Origin: an uncultured Eubacteriales bacterium | GTDB taxonomy: Bacteria; Bacillota; Clostridia; Christensenellales; Aristaeellaceae | DNA length: 64,000 nucleotides | Reading direction: 5' to 3' | Assembly (NCBI GenBank): GCA_900315675.1 | Contig: OMZY01000005.1 | Location: 62,001 to 126,000 of the forward strand | The notes under the pieces: generated by a model | What the model saw: the letters and a program-made list of their open reading frames with translations, nothing else | Databases searched by the model: none | What the model was told of the DNA's origin: nothing | Translations under genes and position numbers: made by a program | Part shown: one piece after another, positions 26,379 through 34,126 of the stretch | Numbering within the stretch: the stretch's first letter is position 1 | Layout of the letters: each line of letters opens with the position of its first letter

Positions 26379-27491
26379 TCAATCCATTACCAGGTATTCA
26401 CCTGTGATCGCATTAAAGAACTGAACATAATTATATTCAGCAGGAGCGCCCGGATCGGTTACGGGCAGATAGAAGCACCAGGCCGGGACAAGCTCGTAGG
26501 TTGGAAGAACTTTGGAATTATCTTCCCAGACGAGGTATTCCAGAGAGATCCGACGGACACGGAGTTCCACATAATCCGGTAAAATATAGGAAGAAGAAAA
26601 CTGAGAATATACATCCAGAATCTGTTCCAGTGATAAGGGCTTTGTTTTCGAACCGACGGCTACAGGATTGTCTATAGTGCTGGATGCGTAAAGTTGAAGA
26701 AGAGTGCCATCTGCCTGGAGTGTAATTTCCAGAGCCGGATAAGCAATGCTTTTATCACCAGCAACACGGCCTCCTTGAGTGTGGAGAGGAAGTCCCTGAA
26801 AATAAACCGGATATTGTATCTTGTAAAGTTCATCACCTGTTTCCCAGATATAGTTATAATGCTCATGAAAGGTTTCATTATACTTTTTCTGATTGGAATT
26901 GAAAGTATCCAGATCGTATACTTTGACGAACCGGGGCTCGCCCAGGGACAGTTCTGTAGCTGCCAGAACCGGTTCCAGCAATTTAAGTGCTTCAGGATAA
27001 GAAAGATCTTTCAGGGGCGTGACTGTTTCCGGATCAATTGGTTCCATGTAGAGGTGTGAGCAACCAAATGATGTTCCGACTGAAAGACGTTCAAGGGTCT
27101 CATGCTGTTTTTCAAGACCGAAGGCAACACTGGGCGAAGCGAAAATGCCGTCGTCTTCATCTTTCAGAATCCACCTATTATCGTCCTCGCCTTCCAGTGG
27201 TTGTAGCCTTATTAGTGGCATGTTTTCGTATCCCGGAGCAGCAACTGAAACGAAGGCACGAAGCTTGTCCTCTGTCCATACGCGCTGGGAAGCTTTGTAT
27301 TCGCAGACTGTTTCAGGAAGATTGGTATCTGTTATGGCGTCAATGACAATCTTTTGTCCCTGGCAGTCCAGCTCCCTCTGTATATGTTTCCATTGGGGAG
27401 TATAGGTGGAAGCTACGGCAGAGGACAACTGTAAAGATAGTAGAATAGTCATCAGAAGGAGAAAGCAAAGGAATCGTCTTTTGTTATTCAT
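26379..27491 (-). CDS. secreted tandem paralogue 1
   Basis: 370 residues from the ATG at 27491, behind CAGGAGG. Signal peptide MNNKRRFLCFLLLMTILLSLQLSSAVA. The mature start (TYTPQWKHIQRELDCQGQKI and VIDAITDTNLPETVCEYKAS) is nearly identical in all three paralogues, even at DNA level, while the middle diverges. Other shared blocks: LSYPEALKLLEPVLAATELSLGEP, YPVYFQGLPLHTQGG, and a C-terminal ELVPAWCFYLP...FNAITGEYLVMD. The family is not recognised; the end resembles a PepSY/YcdB-like strand pair. Six bases separate it from permease 1. Confidence 0.75.
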   Translation of the reverse strand: MNNKRRFLCFLLLMTILLSLQLSSAVASTYTPQWKHIQRELDCQGQKIVIDAITDTNLPETVCEYKASQRVWTEDKLRAFVSVAAPGYENMPLIRLQPLEGEDDNRWILKDEDDGIFASPSVAFGLEKQHETLERLSVGTSFGCSHLYMEPIDPETVTPLKDLSYPEALKLLEPVLAATELSLGEPRFVKVYDLDTFNSNQKKYNETFHEHYNYIWETGDELYKIQYPVYFQGLPLHTQGGRVAGDKSIAYPALEITLQADGTLLQLYASSTIDNPVAVGSKTKPLSLEQILDVYSQFSSSYILPDYVELRVRRISLEYLVWEDNSKVLPTYELVPAWCFYLPVTDPGAPAEYNYVQFFNAITGEYLVMD

Positions 27492-27586
27492 TAGCAAAAC
27501 CTCCTGGGGGCATTGCACAAGCAGGTGGTATGAAATTGCAGATTTAACATGCCGTGCTTTATATCAATCAGAGATTGCCGCATCAT
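27491..27586 (-). pseudogene. 31-codon relic of the permease 5' end
   Basis: ATGATGCGG... encodes MMRQSLIDIKHGMLNL and then diverges, ending in a TAA that overlaps the ATG of 26379-27491 (TAATG). The first dozen residues equal the permease start at 26372 with two or three changes, and it still has the GGTGGA ribosome site. It may now serve only to couple translation along the array. Confidence 0.6.
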
Positions 27587-27592
27587 TCCACC

Positions 27593-28741
27593 TCAGTCTA
27601 TATTCAAGCATTCACCTGTGATTGCATTAAAGCACTGAACATAATTATGTTCTTTAGAGGCTCCCAGATCGGGCAGATAAAAGCACCAGACCGGGACAAG
27701 ATGGTAAGCAGGAATATCGCCAGTATAATGTTGCCATACGAGGTATTCCAAAGAGATGCGGCGGACACGGGGCTCCACATAATCCGGTAAAATAATGGAA
27801 GATGAAAACTGAGTATATATATCCAGCATCTGTTCCAGTGATAAGGGCTTTGCTTCCGGACTGATGGCTACAGGGTTGTCCATAATACTGTCAACGTGCA
27901 ACTCAAGAAGGGTGCCGTCAGCCCGGAGTGTAATATCCAGGAATGTACGAGCAATCATTTTATCACCAATAATATGTCCACCCTGAGCGTAGAGAGGAAG
28001 ATCCTGAAAATAGACCGGATATCGTAATATATATAATTCATCACTTGCCTGCCAGGTGAAACTATTATGTTTTTGAAATGTTTCGTTATACTGTTTCTGA
28101 CTGGATGTGAAAGCATCCAAATCGTATGCTTTGACAAACTGAGGTTCGCCCAGAGACAGCTCTGTGGCTGCCAGAATAGGATCCAGTAGTTTGAGCGCCT
28201 CGGGATAAGAAAGCCCTTTCAGGCTTACTACTATATTCGGATCAATCGGTTCTTTGTAAAAGTGTGCAAAATCAAATAATGTTCCAATTGAAAGCTGTTC
28301 ATCTACCTCGAGGTATCTTTCAAGACCGAAAGCAATACTGGGTGAGGCTGAAATCCCTGCTTCTTCATCTTTAAGGCTCCACGCATAATAGGGATCCCTT
28401 TCCGGTGATCGCGGCCACACCAAGGGCATGTTTTCATATCCCGGAGCGGCAACTGAAACGAATTTGCGTAATTTTTCTTCTGTCATTACACGTTGGGAAG
28501 CTTTGTATTCGCAGACTGTTTCAGGAAGATTGGTATCTGTTATGGCGTCAATGACGATCTTCTGTCCCTGACAGTCCAGTTCCCTCTGGATATGTTCCCA
28601 TCGGGGAGTATAGGAGGACGCCCCGGCAGACGGCAGATGAGCAGATAACAGAAGGCCCATCAGCAGGAGAAAGGAAAGGAAACGTCTTTTATGGTTCATA
28701 GGAAAGCCTTTCTTACAATCGATCAGACAGTGCCGCATCAT
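27593..28741 (-). CDS. secreted tandem paralogue 2
   Basis: 382 residues if translated from the first ATG pair at 28741 (RBS GAGGTGTA); 368 from the Met at 28699, which has AAAGG seven bases ahead and gives the usual signal peptide (MNHKRRFLSFLLLMGLLLSA). The extra N-terminal MMRHCLIDCKKGFP is a relic of the permease start, here fused in frame. The mature part is homologous throughout to paralogues 1 and 3, with the same invariant N-terminal block and the ending CFNAITGECLNID. Function unknown. Confidence 0.75.
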   Translation of the reverse strand: MMRHCLIDCKKGFPMNHKRRFLSFLLLMGLLLSAHLPSAGASSYTPRWEHIQRELDCQGQKIVIDAITDTNLPETVCEYKASQRVMTEEKLRKFVSVAAPGYENMPLVWPRSPERDPYYAWSLKDEEAGISASPSIAFGLERYLEVDEQLSIGTLFDFAHFYKEPIDPNIVVSLKGLSYPEALKLLDPILAATELSLGEPQFVKAYDLDAFTSSQKQYNETFQKHNSFTWQASDELYILRYPVYFQDLPLYAQGGHIIGDKMIARTFLDITLRADGTLLELHVDSIMDNPVAISPEAKPLSLEQMLDIYTQFSSSIILPDYVEPRVRRISLEYLVWQHYTGDIPAYHLVPVWCFYLPDLGASKEHNYVQCFNAITGECLNID

Positions 28742-28747
28742 TACACC

Positions 28748-29860
28748 TCAGTACATCATCAGGTATTCACCTGTGATCGCACTAAAATATTGAATACAAT
28801 CCGCATTCTCAGGAGTTAATGGATTGGTTGTAGGCAAATAGAAACACCAGACCGGGATAAGTTCATAGGTCGGAAAAGCCCCGGTATACTGCTGCTTTAC
28901 GAGGTGCTCCAGAGAAATTCGACGGACACGAGGATCCACATTATCCGGTAAAAGAGTGGAAGATACGTATTGATTAAATACATCCAGAATCTGTTCAAGC
29001 GATAAGGGTTTTGTGTCCGGGCCGACAGCTACCGGATTGTCTATGATATTGTCAACGTGCAGCTCAAGAAGGGTGCCGTCTGCCTGAAGTACAATATTCA
29101 TTGCCGTATAAGCAACGCTTTTATCACCAATCACGAGTCCACCATGAGTGTGGAGAGGGAGCTCCTGAAAATAAACCGGATATTGTATCTTATATATTTC
29201 GTTACCTGTTTCCCAGGTATAATTATGATGCTCATGAAATGTTTCGTTATATTGATTCTGATTGGAATAGAGAGTGCTCAGATCGTAGACTTCGACAAGC
29301 TGGGGCTCGCCCAGGGTCAGTTCTGTGGCTGCCAGAACCGGTTCCAGCAATTTGAGGGCATCGGGATAAGAAAGATCTTTCAGGTTTGTGACTGTTGCCG
29401 GATCAATCGAATCCCTGTAAATGTATGAAGAACCAAATAATGTTCCAACTGAAAGCTTTTCACGTGTCTCATGGTATCTTTCAAGACCGAAAGCAATACT
29501 GGGTGAAGCCGAAACACCCGCTTCTTCATCATCCAGGGTCCACTCGTGATCAGCATCAATTCCTTGTGCATGTGGCCACACCAACGGCATGTTTTCGTAT
29601 CCCGGAGCAGCAACAGCAACAAAGGCGCGAAGCTTTTCCTCTGTCATTACACGCAAGGAAGCTTTGTATTCGCAGACTGTTTCAGGAAGATTGGTATCTG
29701 TTATGGCGTCAATGACGATCTTCTGTCCCTGGCAGTCCAGCTCCCTCTGTATATGTTTCCATTGGGGAGTATAGGAGGAAGCTGCGGCAGAGGGCAGATG
29801 TGCAGATAACAGAAGAATTATCAGCAGGGAAAAGCAAAGGAAACGGCTTTTATTATTCAT
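28748..29860 (-). CDS. secreted tandem paralogue 3
   Basis: 370 residues from the ATG at 29860. Signal peptide MNNKSRFLCFSLLIILLLSAHLPSAAA. Same organisation as the two downstream copies: invariant mature start, LSYPDALKLLEPVLAATELTLGEP, FYLPTTNPLTPE and the ending FSAITGEYLMMY. It is the promoter-proximal copy, with a 15-pair hairpin between it and the small secreted protein gene upstream. Nearly identical DNA over the invariant block across copies points to recent duplication or gene conversion. Confidence 0.75.
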   Translation of the reverse strand: MNNKSRFLCFSLLIILLLSAHLPSAAASSYTPQWKHIQRELDCQGQKIVIDAITDTNLPETVCEYKASLRVMTEEKLRAFVAVAAPGYENMPLVWPHAQGIDADHEWTLDDEEAGVSASPSIAFGLERYHETREKLSVGTLFGSSYIYRDSIDPATVTNLKDLSYPDALKLLEPVLAATELTLGEPQLVEVYDLSTLYSNQNQYNETFHEHHNYTWETGNEIYKIQYPVYFQELPLHTHGGLVIGDKSVAYTAMNIVLQADGTLLELHVDNIIDNPVAVGPDTKPLSLEQILDVFNQYVSSTLLPDNVDPRVRRISLEHLVKQQYTGAFPTYELIPVWCFYLPTTNPLTPENADCIQYFSAITGEYLMMY

Positions 29861-29878
29861 CAGTAAGACCTCCGGGGT

Positions 29879-29921
29879 GCATTGCACACACTGACTGCAG
29901 AGCAGCCAGTGTGTGCAATGC
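29879..29921. other. 15-pair perfect hairpin
   Basis: GCATTGCACACACTG pairs with CAGTGTGTGCAATGC around a 13-base loop. It lies between two minus-strand genes just upstream of a ribosome site and lacks a T-run after it, so it may protect or process mRNA, or act weakly as terminator. Confidence 0.6.
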
Positions 29922-29961
29922 AAAAATGTTACCTAATTAGCAGATGGAATGACTTTGCATC

Positions 29962-30360
29962 TTATGGATTCCAGCTGCCGCTGCTACTGGCTTTATTTAC
30001 CTTGGACTGGGAACTGTGAGTTGCAGCAAGATAATAATTTACGTCTTTCCATAACCGGGGCTCATCATTTCCATCTCTCAGTGTCTTCAATGTGGCACTA
30101 CCTGAATTAGTAATACGAGCTCCTTCAGAGGCCTGCCAACCGGTGTATTTCCATACCCTGAAATGGAAGGTAGCTTTGCTTTTCGACATTGTTGCAGACA
30201 CTTTAGCGGAAGTACCATTACCGGTTGTTTTTTTGATGTTACCTGAATTTTTCACAGCGTTTTTAGCAAGCTCGGGTGTGGAAAAATCGGCGGCAAAAGC
30301 GGTCGCGCATACGGTCAGGATCATGACAACCAGAAGAACTACAGAGACTAAACGTTTCAT
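29962..30360 (-). CDS. small secreted protein
   Basis: 132 residues; signal peptide MKRLVSVVLLVVMILTVCATAFA. The mature part of about 109 residues is basic and rich in Ser, Thr, Lys and Asn, with FHFRVWKYTGWQASEGARI in the middle and a Ser/Gly tail ending SGSWNP. RBS GAGGAGG. It precedes the tandem paralogue/ABC operon and could be a substrate of that exporter; this is inference from position. No known family. Confidence 0.65.
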   Translation of the reverse strand: MKRLVSVVLLVVMILTVCATAFAADFSTPELAKNAVKNSGNIKKTTGNGTSAKVSATMSKSKATFHFRVWKYTGWQASEGARITNSGSATLKTLRDGNDEPRLWKDVNYYLAATHSSQSKVNKASSSGSWNP

Positions 30361-30420
30361 AAAATGAACCTCCTCATATTGTTTTTTGCTTTTTTATTGT
30401 TTGTGTAATATACTGATAGC

Positions 30421-30481
30421 ATCCTTGTAGAACGTTCATTGCTTACGCAATGTATGCTGCCCGGCATAGTTTTACAAGGAT
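30421..30481. other. three-way-junction-like inverted repeat
   Basis: Nine-base outer arms ATCCTTGTA / TACAAGGAT (30421-30429 with 30473-30481) enclose CATTGC-TTAC-GCAATG (30437-30452) and ATGC/GCAT (30454-30467). On the minus strand TTGTAA-N17-TACATT within it also looks like a promoter for 29962-30360. The rest of 30482-30663 shows nothing coding. Confidence 0.5.
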
Positions 30482-30663
30482 TTCTGCATTTTCTGCAGAC
30501 AACGGATTAGCGCAGGGCCTGGGGAAATGTCACTCCTTTCCTACATGCAGAACGACGCGCTGAATCAGTTCCGCGTGTTTTCTTATGTGCAAGAACCGGA
30601 TGGTCGGTTCGGACACATCAGCTGATTTACCTGAAGAAGTTTTGTAATCTGTCATATCAATAA

Positions 30664-31038
30664 TCAGTATGATTTTGATCCGCTTGTTTTTGTAATGGTA
30701 TCTGAGTTATTGATGACACATTTCACATATGCCCTGTATGTTTCACCTTTTTTTGCGTCTTCTGAAACACAGGCATAAGTGCTGCCGGTCCCGGTAGAAA
30801 CATCGCTCCAGCCTCTTCCGCTCTTTTTCTGAAGTATTACTGTCAGGTTTGTTGAATTGCCAGGCGCTGTCTTGATAACAGTTCCTTCAGCTTTCACTTT
30901 CCCGCCTGAAATGGATATAGTCGCACCGATTTTGTTTTCGCCCACGGAAAAGAGCATCACCGGACTGGCGAAAACAGAAGTTATCATTGATACCAACAGG
31001 ACAACCAGAAGAAGAACCGAAGCAACCTTTTTGAACAT
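30664..31038 (-). CDS. small secreted protein
   Basis: 124 residues from the ATG at 31038, behind AAAGGAGG. Signal peptide MFKKVASVLLLVVLLVSMITSVFA. The mature part has a beta-sandwich look: ISGGKVKAEGTVIKTAPGN, LTVILQKKSGRGWSDVSTGTGST, GETYRAYVKCVI, with two Cys that could form a disulfide. It lies between the sigma/anti-sigma pair and the small secreted protein at 29962. Not recognised; possibly an extracellular target of the same sigma factor. Confidence 0.65.
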   Translation of the reverse strand: MFKKVASVLLLVVLLVSMITSVFASPVMLFSVGENKIGATISISGGKVKAEGTVIKTAPGNSTNLTVILQKKSGRGWSDVSTGTGSTYACVSEDAKKGETYRAYVKCVINNSDTITKTSGSKSY

Positions 31039-31140
31039 GAGAAAACCTCCTTTAACATCTTTCTGCATATATAGACGTCAGAGGAGGTTTCATTTGCGAA
31101 AATTGTATTGTATTTACATTGTTTTTTGCATTCAGGAGAG

Positions 31141-31941
31141 TTATCTGATAATCTTTCGGACGCTTCCGGCAATAGCCAATGCTTCATCGACTGTCATATC
31201 ATTGCAGGTTATGTCAAACATTCTCTCGTCATTTGCCCATGTGACTTCAATGATAGAAAACTTGCCATCGCTTGAATATCCTTCCAGAACAGTTGCCGGT
31301 ATTCCGTTGACATCTGCAGTATAACTCTTCAGATCTTCTGTGCCGGCTCCTATGCCGCTTCCTTCCTTCCACTCAGAAAAGCTGAAGCCGCGGTAAACCG
31401 TAGCAGCCTCTGATACATCCCGATACTCTATTAATGGTATTTGTTCAAGGATTCGGACGACTTCCATCTTTTCCGGAATATAGGAAATGAAATACTCTCC
31501 TGTCCATCCTTCAGGCACTGCGAAAGCTTCGTCAGGATTTTCAACAAAGTCGAAATGCGCAACATTGTTTTCACGGTCAATATTGACAAGCAACTGAATT
31601 ACTTTAGACCGGATTTCCGCTGAAGTGGCAATGACCACAGGCGCGCTGATACAGAAAACAAGCAACAGGCAGGCGGCGACTTTCAGTACCTGAGGGATGA
31701 CACGTTTCCGGACATTCCGGCGATGCTCCCTCTGTTTCTCCTGTTTCATACGCTTTGCTTTTTCCTGCGCGGATTGCCATACGAGTTCTATTGTTTTTTC
31801 ATCCACAGAGACAGAAGGATCCTCTGACTCTTCCATAATCTGCTGGTATTTTTCCAGATCATCAAGATCAAAAGCAAGCTTAATCAGATAATCCAGATAC
31901 TCTTCATCAAGATCGGTATAGCTTTTGATTTCTTCAGTCAT
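31141..31941 (-). CDS. anti-sigma-like membrane protein with DUF4367 domain
   Basis: 266 residues from the ATG at 31941, which overlaps the sigma gene by eight bases. A cytoplasmic N-terminal part (about 1-85, acidic then basic), one membrane helix (VLKVAACLLLVFCISAPVVI, near 87-106), and an extracellular DUF4367-type domain with PEGWTGEYFISYIPEKMEVV and GTEDLKSYTADVNGIPATVLEGY. Proteins of this build follow ECF-like sigma factors in Clostridia and probably hold them at the membrane. Confidence 0.82.
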   Translation of the reverse strand: MTEEIKSYTDLDEEYLDYLIKLAFDLDDLEKYQQIMEESEDPSVSVDEKTIELVWQSAQEKAKRMKQEKQREHRRNVRKRVIPQVLKVAACLLLVFCISAPVVIATSAEIRSKVIQLLVNIDRENNVAHFDFVENPDEAFAVPEGWTGEYFISYIPEKMEVVRILEQIPLIEYRDVSEAATVYRGFSFSEWKEGSGIGAGTEDLKSYTADVNGIPATVLEGYSSDGKFSIIEVTWANDERMFDITCNDMTVDEALAIAGSVRKIIR

Positions 31942-32500
31942 GGCTATCTTCCTCATCGGCTTTTTTTCTGATAAAATAACGGGCTCTTCTGAGACAATTC
32001 CAGATCTCGTTTTCAGGGAGCCCCGTTTGTGCAGTTATCTCCAACACGGATAAATGTTCCTGGCATTTCATTCTCAGCACTTCCCGGACAAGCGGAGGAA
32101 GTCGGAACGTTATGTTTCTTATCATATCTATTTTTTCTCTTTGCAAGATCTGGCCTTCTACTGTATCAGGTCCTTCAAATTTATCGTGATCGTCAACATG
32201 ATCAATACGAACCAGGTGTTGTTCACGATGTGCTTTCCTGTTGAAATCAAAAGTCTTGTTTCTTACGACAGTAAAAATATATGCGCTCAGCTGTCTCTTG
32301 TCTTTTTCGCTCAGCTCATGGATTTTCTCAATCAAACTTTTTACGCATTCAGAGACGATATCATCTTCATTGTTATGTGTGGCACCGTATTTCCTTGCAA
32401 TACTGTACATTCGGCTTACATACTCACGGTAAAGCCGCTCCATATAATTCCGGTCATCATCGTTTTCGATGTTCTGGATTACCAGGGGCATGATCAGCAT
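31934..32500 (-). CDS. ECF-like sigma factor
   Basis: 188 residues from the ATG at 32500, chosen because CAGGA lies eight bases before it; an earlier ATG at 32548 has a weak site. Region 2: YREYVSRMYSIARKYGATHNNEDDIVSECVKSLI; region 4: LPPLVREVLRMKCQEHLSVLEITAQTGLPENEIWNCLRRARYFI. Coupled to the DUF4367 protein. The operon direction leads towards the small secreted proteins and the export system at 23114-30360, its most likely targets. Confidence 0.88.
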   Translation of the reverse strand: MLIMPLVIQNIENDDDRNYMERLYREYVSRMYSIARKYGATHNNEDDIVSECVKSLIEKIHELSEKDKRQLSAYIFTVVRNKTFDFNRKAHREQHLVRIDHVDDHDKFEGPDTVEGQILQREKIDMIRNITFRLPPLVREVLRMKCQEHLSVLEITAQTGLPENEIWNCLRRARYFIRKKADEEDSHD

Positions 32501-32761
32501 ATTATTTTCCTGCCTTTTTTCCGGGATATCAGTTTCGATATCACCCATTACGAAACCCGATCATTGTAACGTAAAACAGGCGATCTCTCAACCTTTAGCC
32601 ACGGTTATTTTTCATATGCCGGCAATGGACATGTAACTGTTTTTATGACTAAACCGGCGCTTCGATATTCAAACGTGTGAAGCAGGAAAATTCATCCTCA
32701 TATTTATTGTTTTTTGGAAGATTTTTGCTGCAAAAGACAGATTAGCGTCCACGCGGGAAGA
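32501..32761. other. intergenic stretch without recognised features
   Basis: Between the divergent sigma and NlpC/P60-like genes. AT-rich, with no gene, repeat or clear promoter for the minus strand. Confidence 0.5.
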
Positions 32762-32790
32762 TTTGCGATTCCGCCATCGTATGATATGAT
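32762..32790 (+). promoter_or_regulatory. promoter of the NlpC/P60-like gene
   Basis: TTTGCG (32762-32767), 17 bases, TATGAT (32785-32790). Confidence 0.5.
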
Positions 32791-32822
32791 AGAAAAAACC
32801 TGATTCAAAAGGAGTCCGTGAG

Positions 32823-34121
32823 ATGAAAAGCCTGTTTCCCGCCATCCGCCGCTGGCAAATTGCGGCGATCCTGACAGTGGTGCTGCTTTTGCTGGCCGGA
32901 GCCGCGCTGGCGGAGGGTCCGCATACAGTGATGCTGAAATGCGGCGGGAACGGCTTCGTTGGGACGGACAAAAAGGGCAACCAGAAAACCATCGTCCTGG
33001 AACCGGAGAAAAGCGTAACTGACCTGGAGGAAGAGGAAACCTACACGCTGGACGAGCTGGCGGAACTGCCGGGCTTTGAGCTGCAGGGCGCCGCACTGCG
33101 CTTTGACGCAGCCAGCGCGACAGGGGATGAACTGCGCTATACGCTGGTGAGCGGCAAGACCTTCGCGGATCCGCAGAAGGTGATGACGGGCAGGAACCTG
33201 TGGGACGTGACGGATACGGTTTCCGCCTGGCTGGCGGACCGGAAGGCGGGACTGAAGATCAGCCCCGTATTCAAGCAGGGACCCTGGGGAATCCGGATCC
33301 GGGAAGGATCGGTTTTCCTGCAGCTGACCTTTACCACAGCGGAAAAGCTGCCGGACTTCCCGCGGGACAAGGTGCAGTACAGCACACTGTACGAAGCGGG
33401 CCTGTCCATGCTGGAGGACGGAAGCACCTTTGTGGAACACTATGACGAGACCGCGGGCAGCCTGATGCAGGTTTCCCTGCCGCTGGGCGTGCCCTACTAC
33501 TATGCCGGAGGCAGCGAGGACAAGTTTCTCCGGCGCTTTTTCCCAAGTACCACGACAAACTATTACCGGGACGACCATATGTACCTGTGCGGGCTGGACT
33601 GTGTGGGCATGACCCACCTGATCTACGAAAAAGCGGGGCTGGAACGGCATCCGTCCATTTCAGACATGCTGGCCCACGGCATCGGCAGCGACGTGCTGAA
33701 GAAGAACGACCCGGCGCGCTGGGCGGCCTTCCTGAAGCCGGGAGACCTGATCGGCGTGAAGCACGGAACCTTCCACATCATGATGTACCTGGGCACGCTG
33801 CGGCAGTTCGGATGGAGTGAAAAAAACGCAGGGGAAGCGCTTCCCCTGCTGGATTATCCGCTGGTGCTCCACTGCGGAGGCAGCCCATTCTATTATGAAC
33901 GGTACAAAGAGTATATTGCGGAGCAGGGATATAAAAACACCCTGCCGCCGGACGGAGGCGTGACGGTTTCCGTGATCCGGGAAACCAACCTGGACGCGCC
34001 CCACAGCACGGATGTTTCCTGGGGCAGGCATTTCGGCTGGTACATGATCGACGGGCAGCCCCTGCTGGTTTTCCCGCTGGATGACTGCACGGACATGGCC
34101 TGGTACGGGCCGGAAAAGTAA
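32823..34121 (+). CDS. secreted NlpC/P60-like (papain-fold) protein
   Basis: 432 residues. Signal peptide to about residue 31 (WQIAAILTVVLLLLAGAALA). The N-terminal half is a beta-rich region (DUF-like, with FDAASATGDEL and DTVSAWLADR resembling a DNRLRE-type domain). The C-terminal half has GLDCVGMTHLIYEKAGL near residue 260 (catalytic Cys) and VKHGTFHIMMYLG near 315 (catalytic His), the order expected for NlpC/P60 peptidoglycan endopeptidases. The third catalytic residue is not obvious. It may cut or remodel wall peptides. Six bases from the convergent exporter gene end. Confidence 0.75.
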   Translation: MKSLFPAIRRWQIAAILTVVLLLLAGAALAEGPHTVMLKCGGNGFVGTDKKGNQKTIVLEPEKSVTDLEEEETYTLDELAELPGFELQGAALRFDAASATGDELRYTLVSGKTFADPQKVMTGRNLWDVTDTVSAWLADRKAGLKISPVFKQGPWGIRIREGSVFLQLTFTTAEKLPDFPRDKVQYSTLYEAGLSMLEDGSTFVEHYDETAGSLMQVSLPLGVPYYYAGGSEDKFLRRFFPSTTTNYYRDDHMYLCGLDCVGMTHLIYEKAGLERHPSISDMLAHGIGSDVLKKNDPARWAAFLKPGDLIGVKHGTFHIMMYLGTLRQFGWSEKNAGEALPLLDYPLVLHCGGSPFYYERYKEYIAEQGYKNTLPPDGGVTVSVIRETNLDAPHSTDVSWGRHFGWYMIDGQPLLVFPLDDCTDMAWYGPEK

Positions 34122-34126
34122 AGGGC

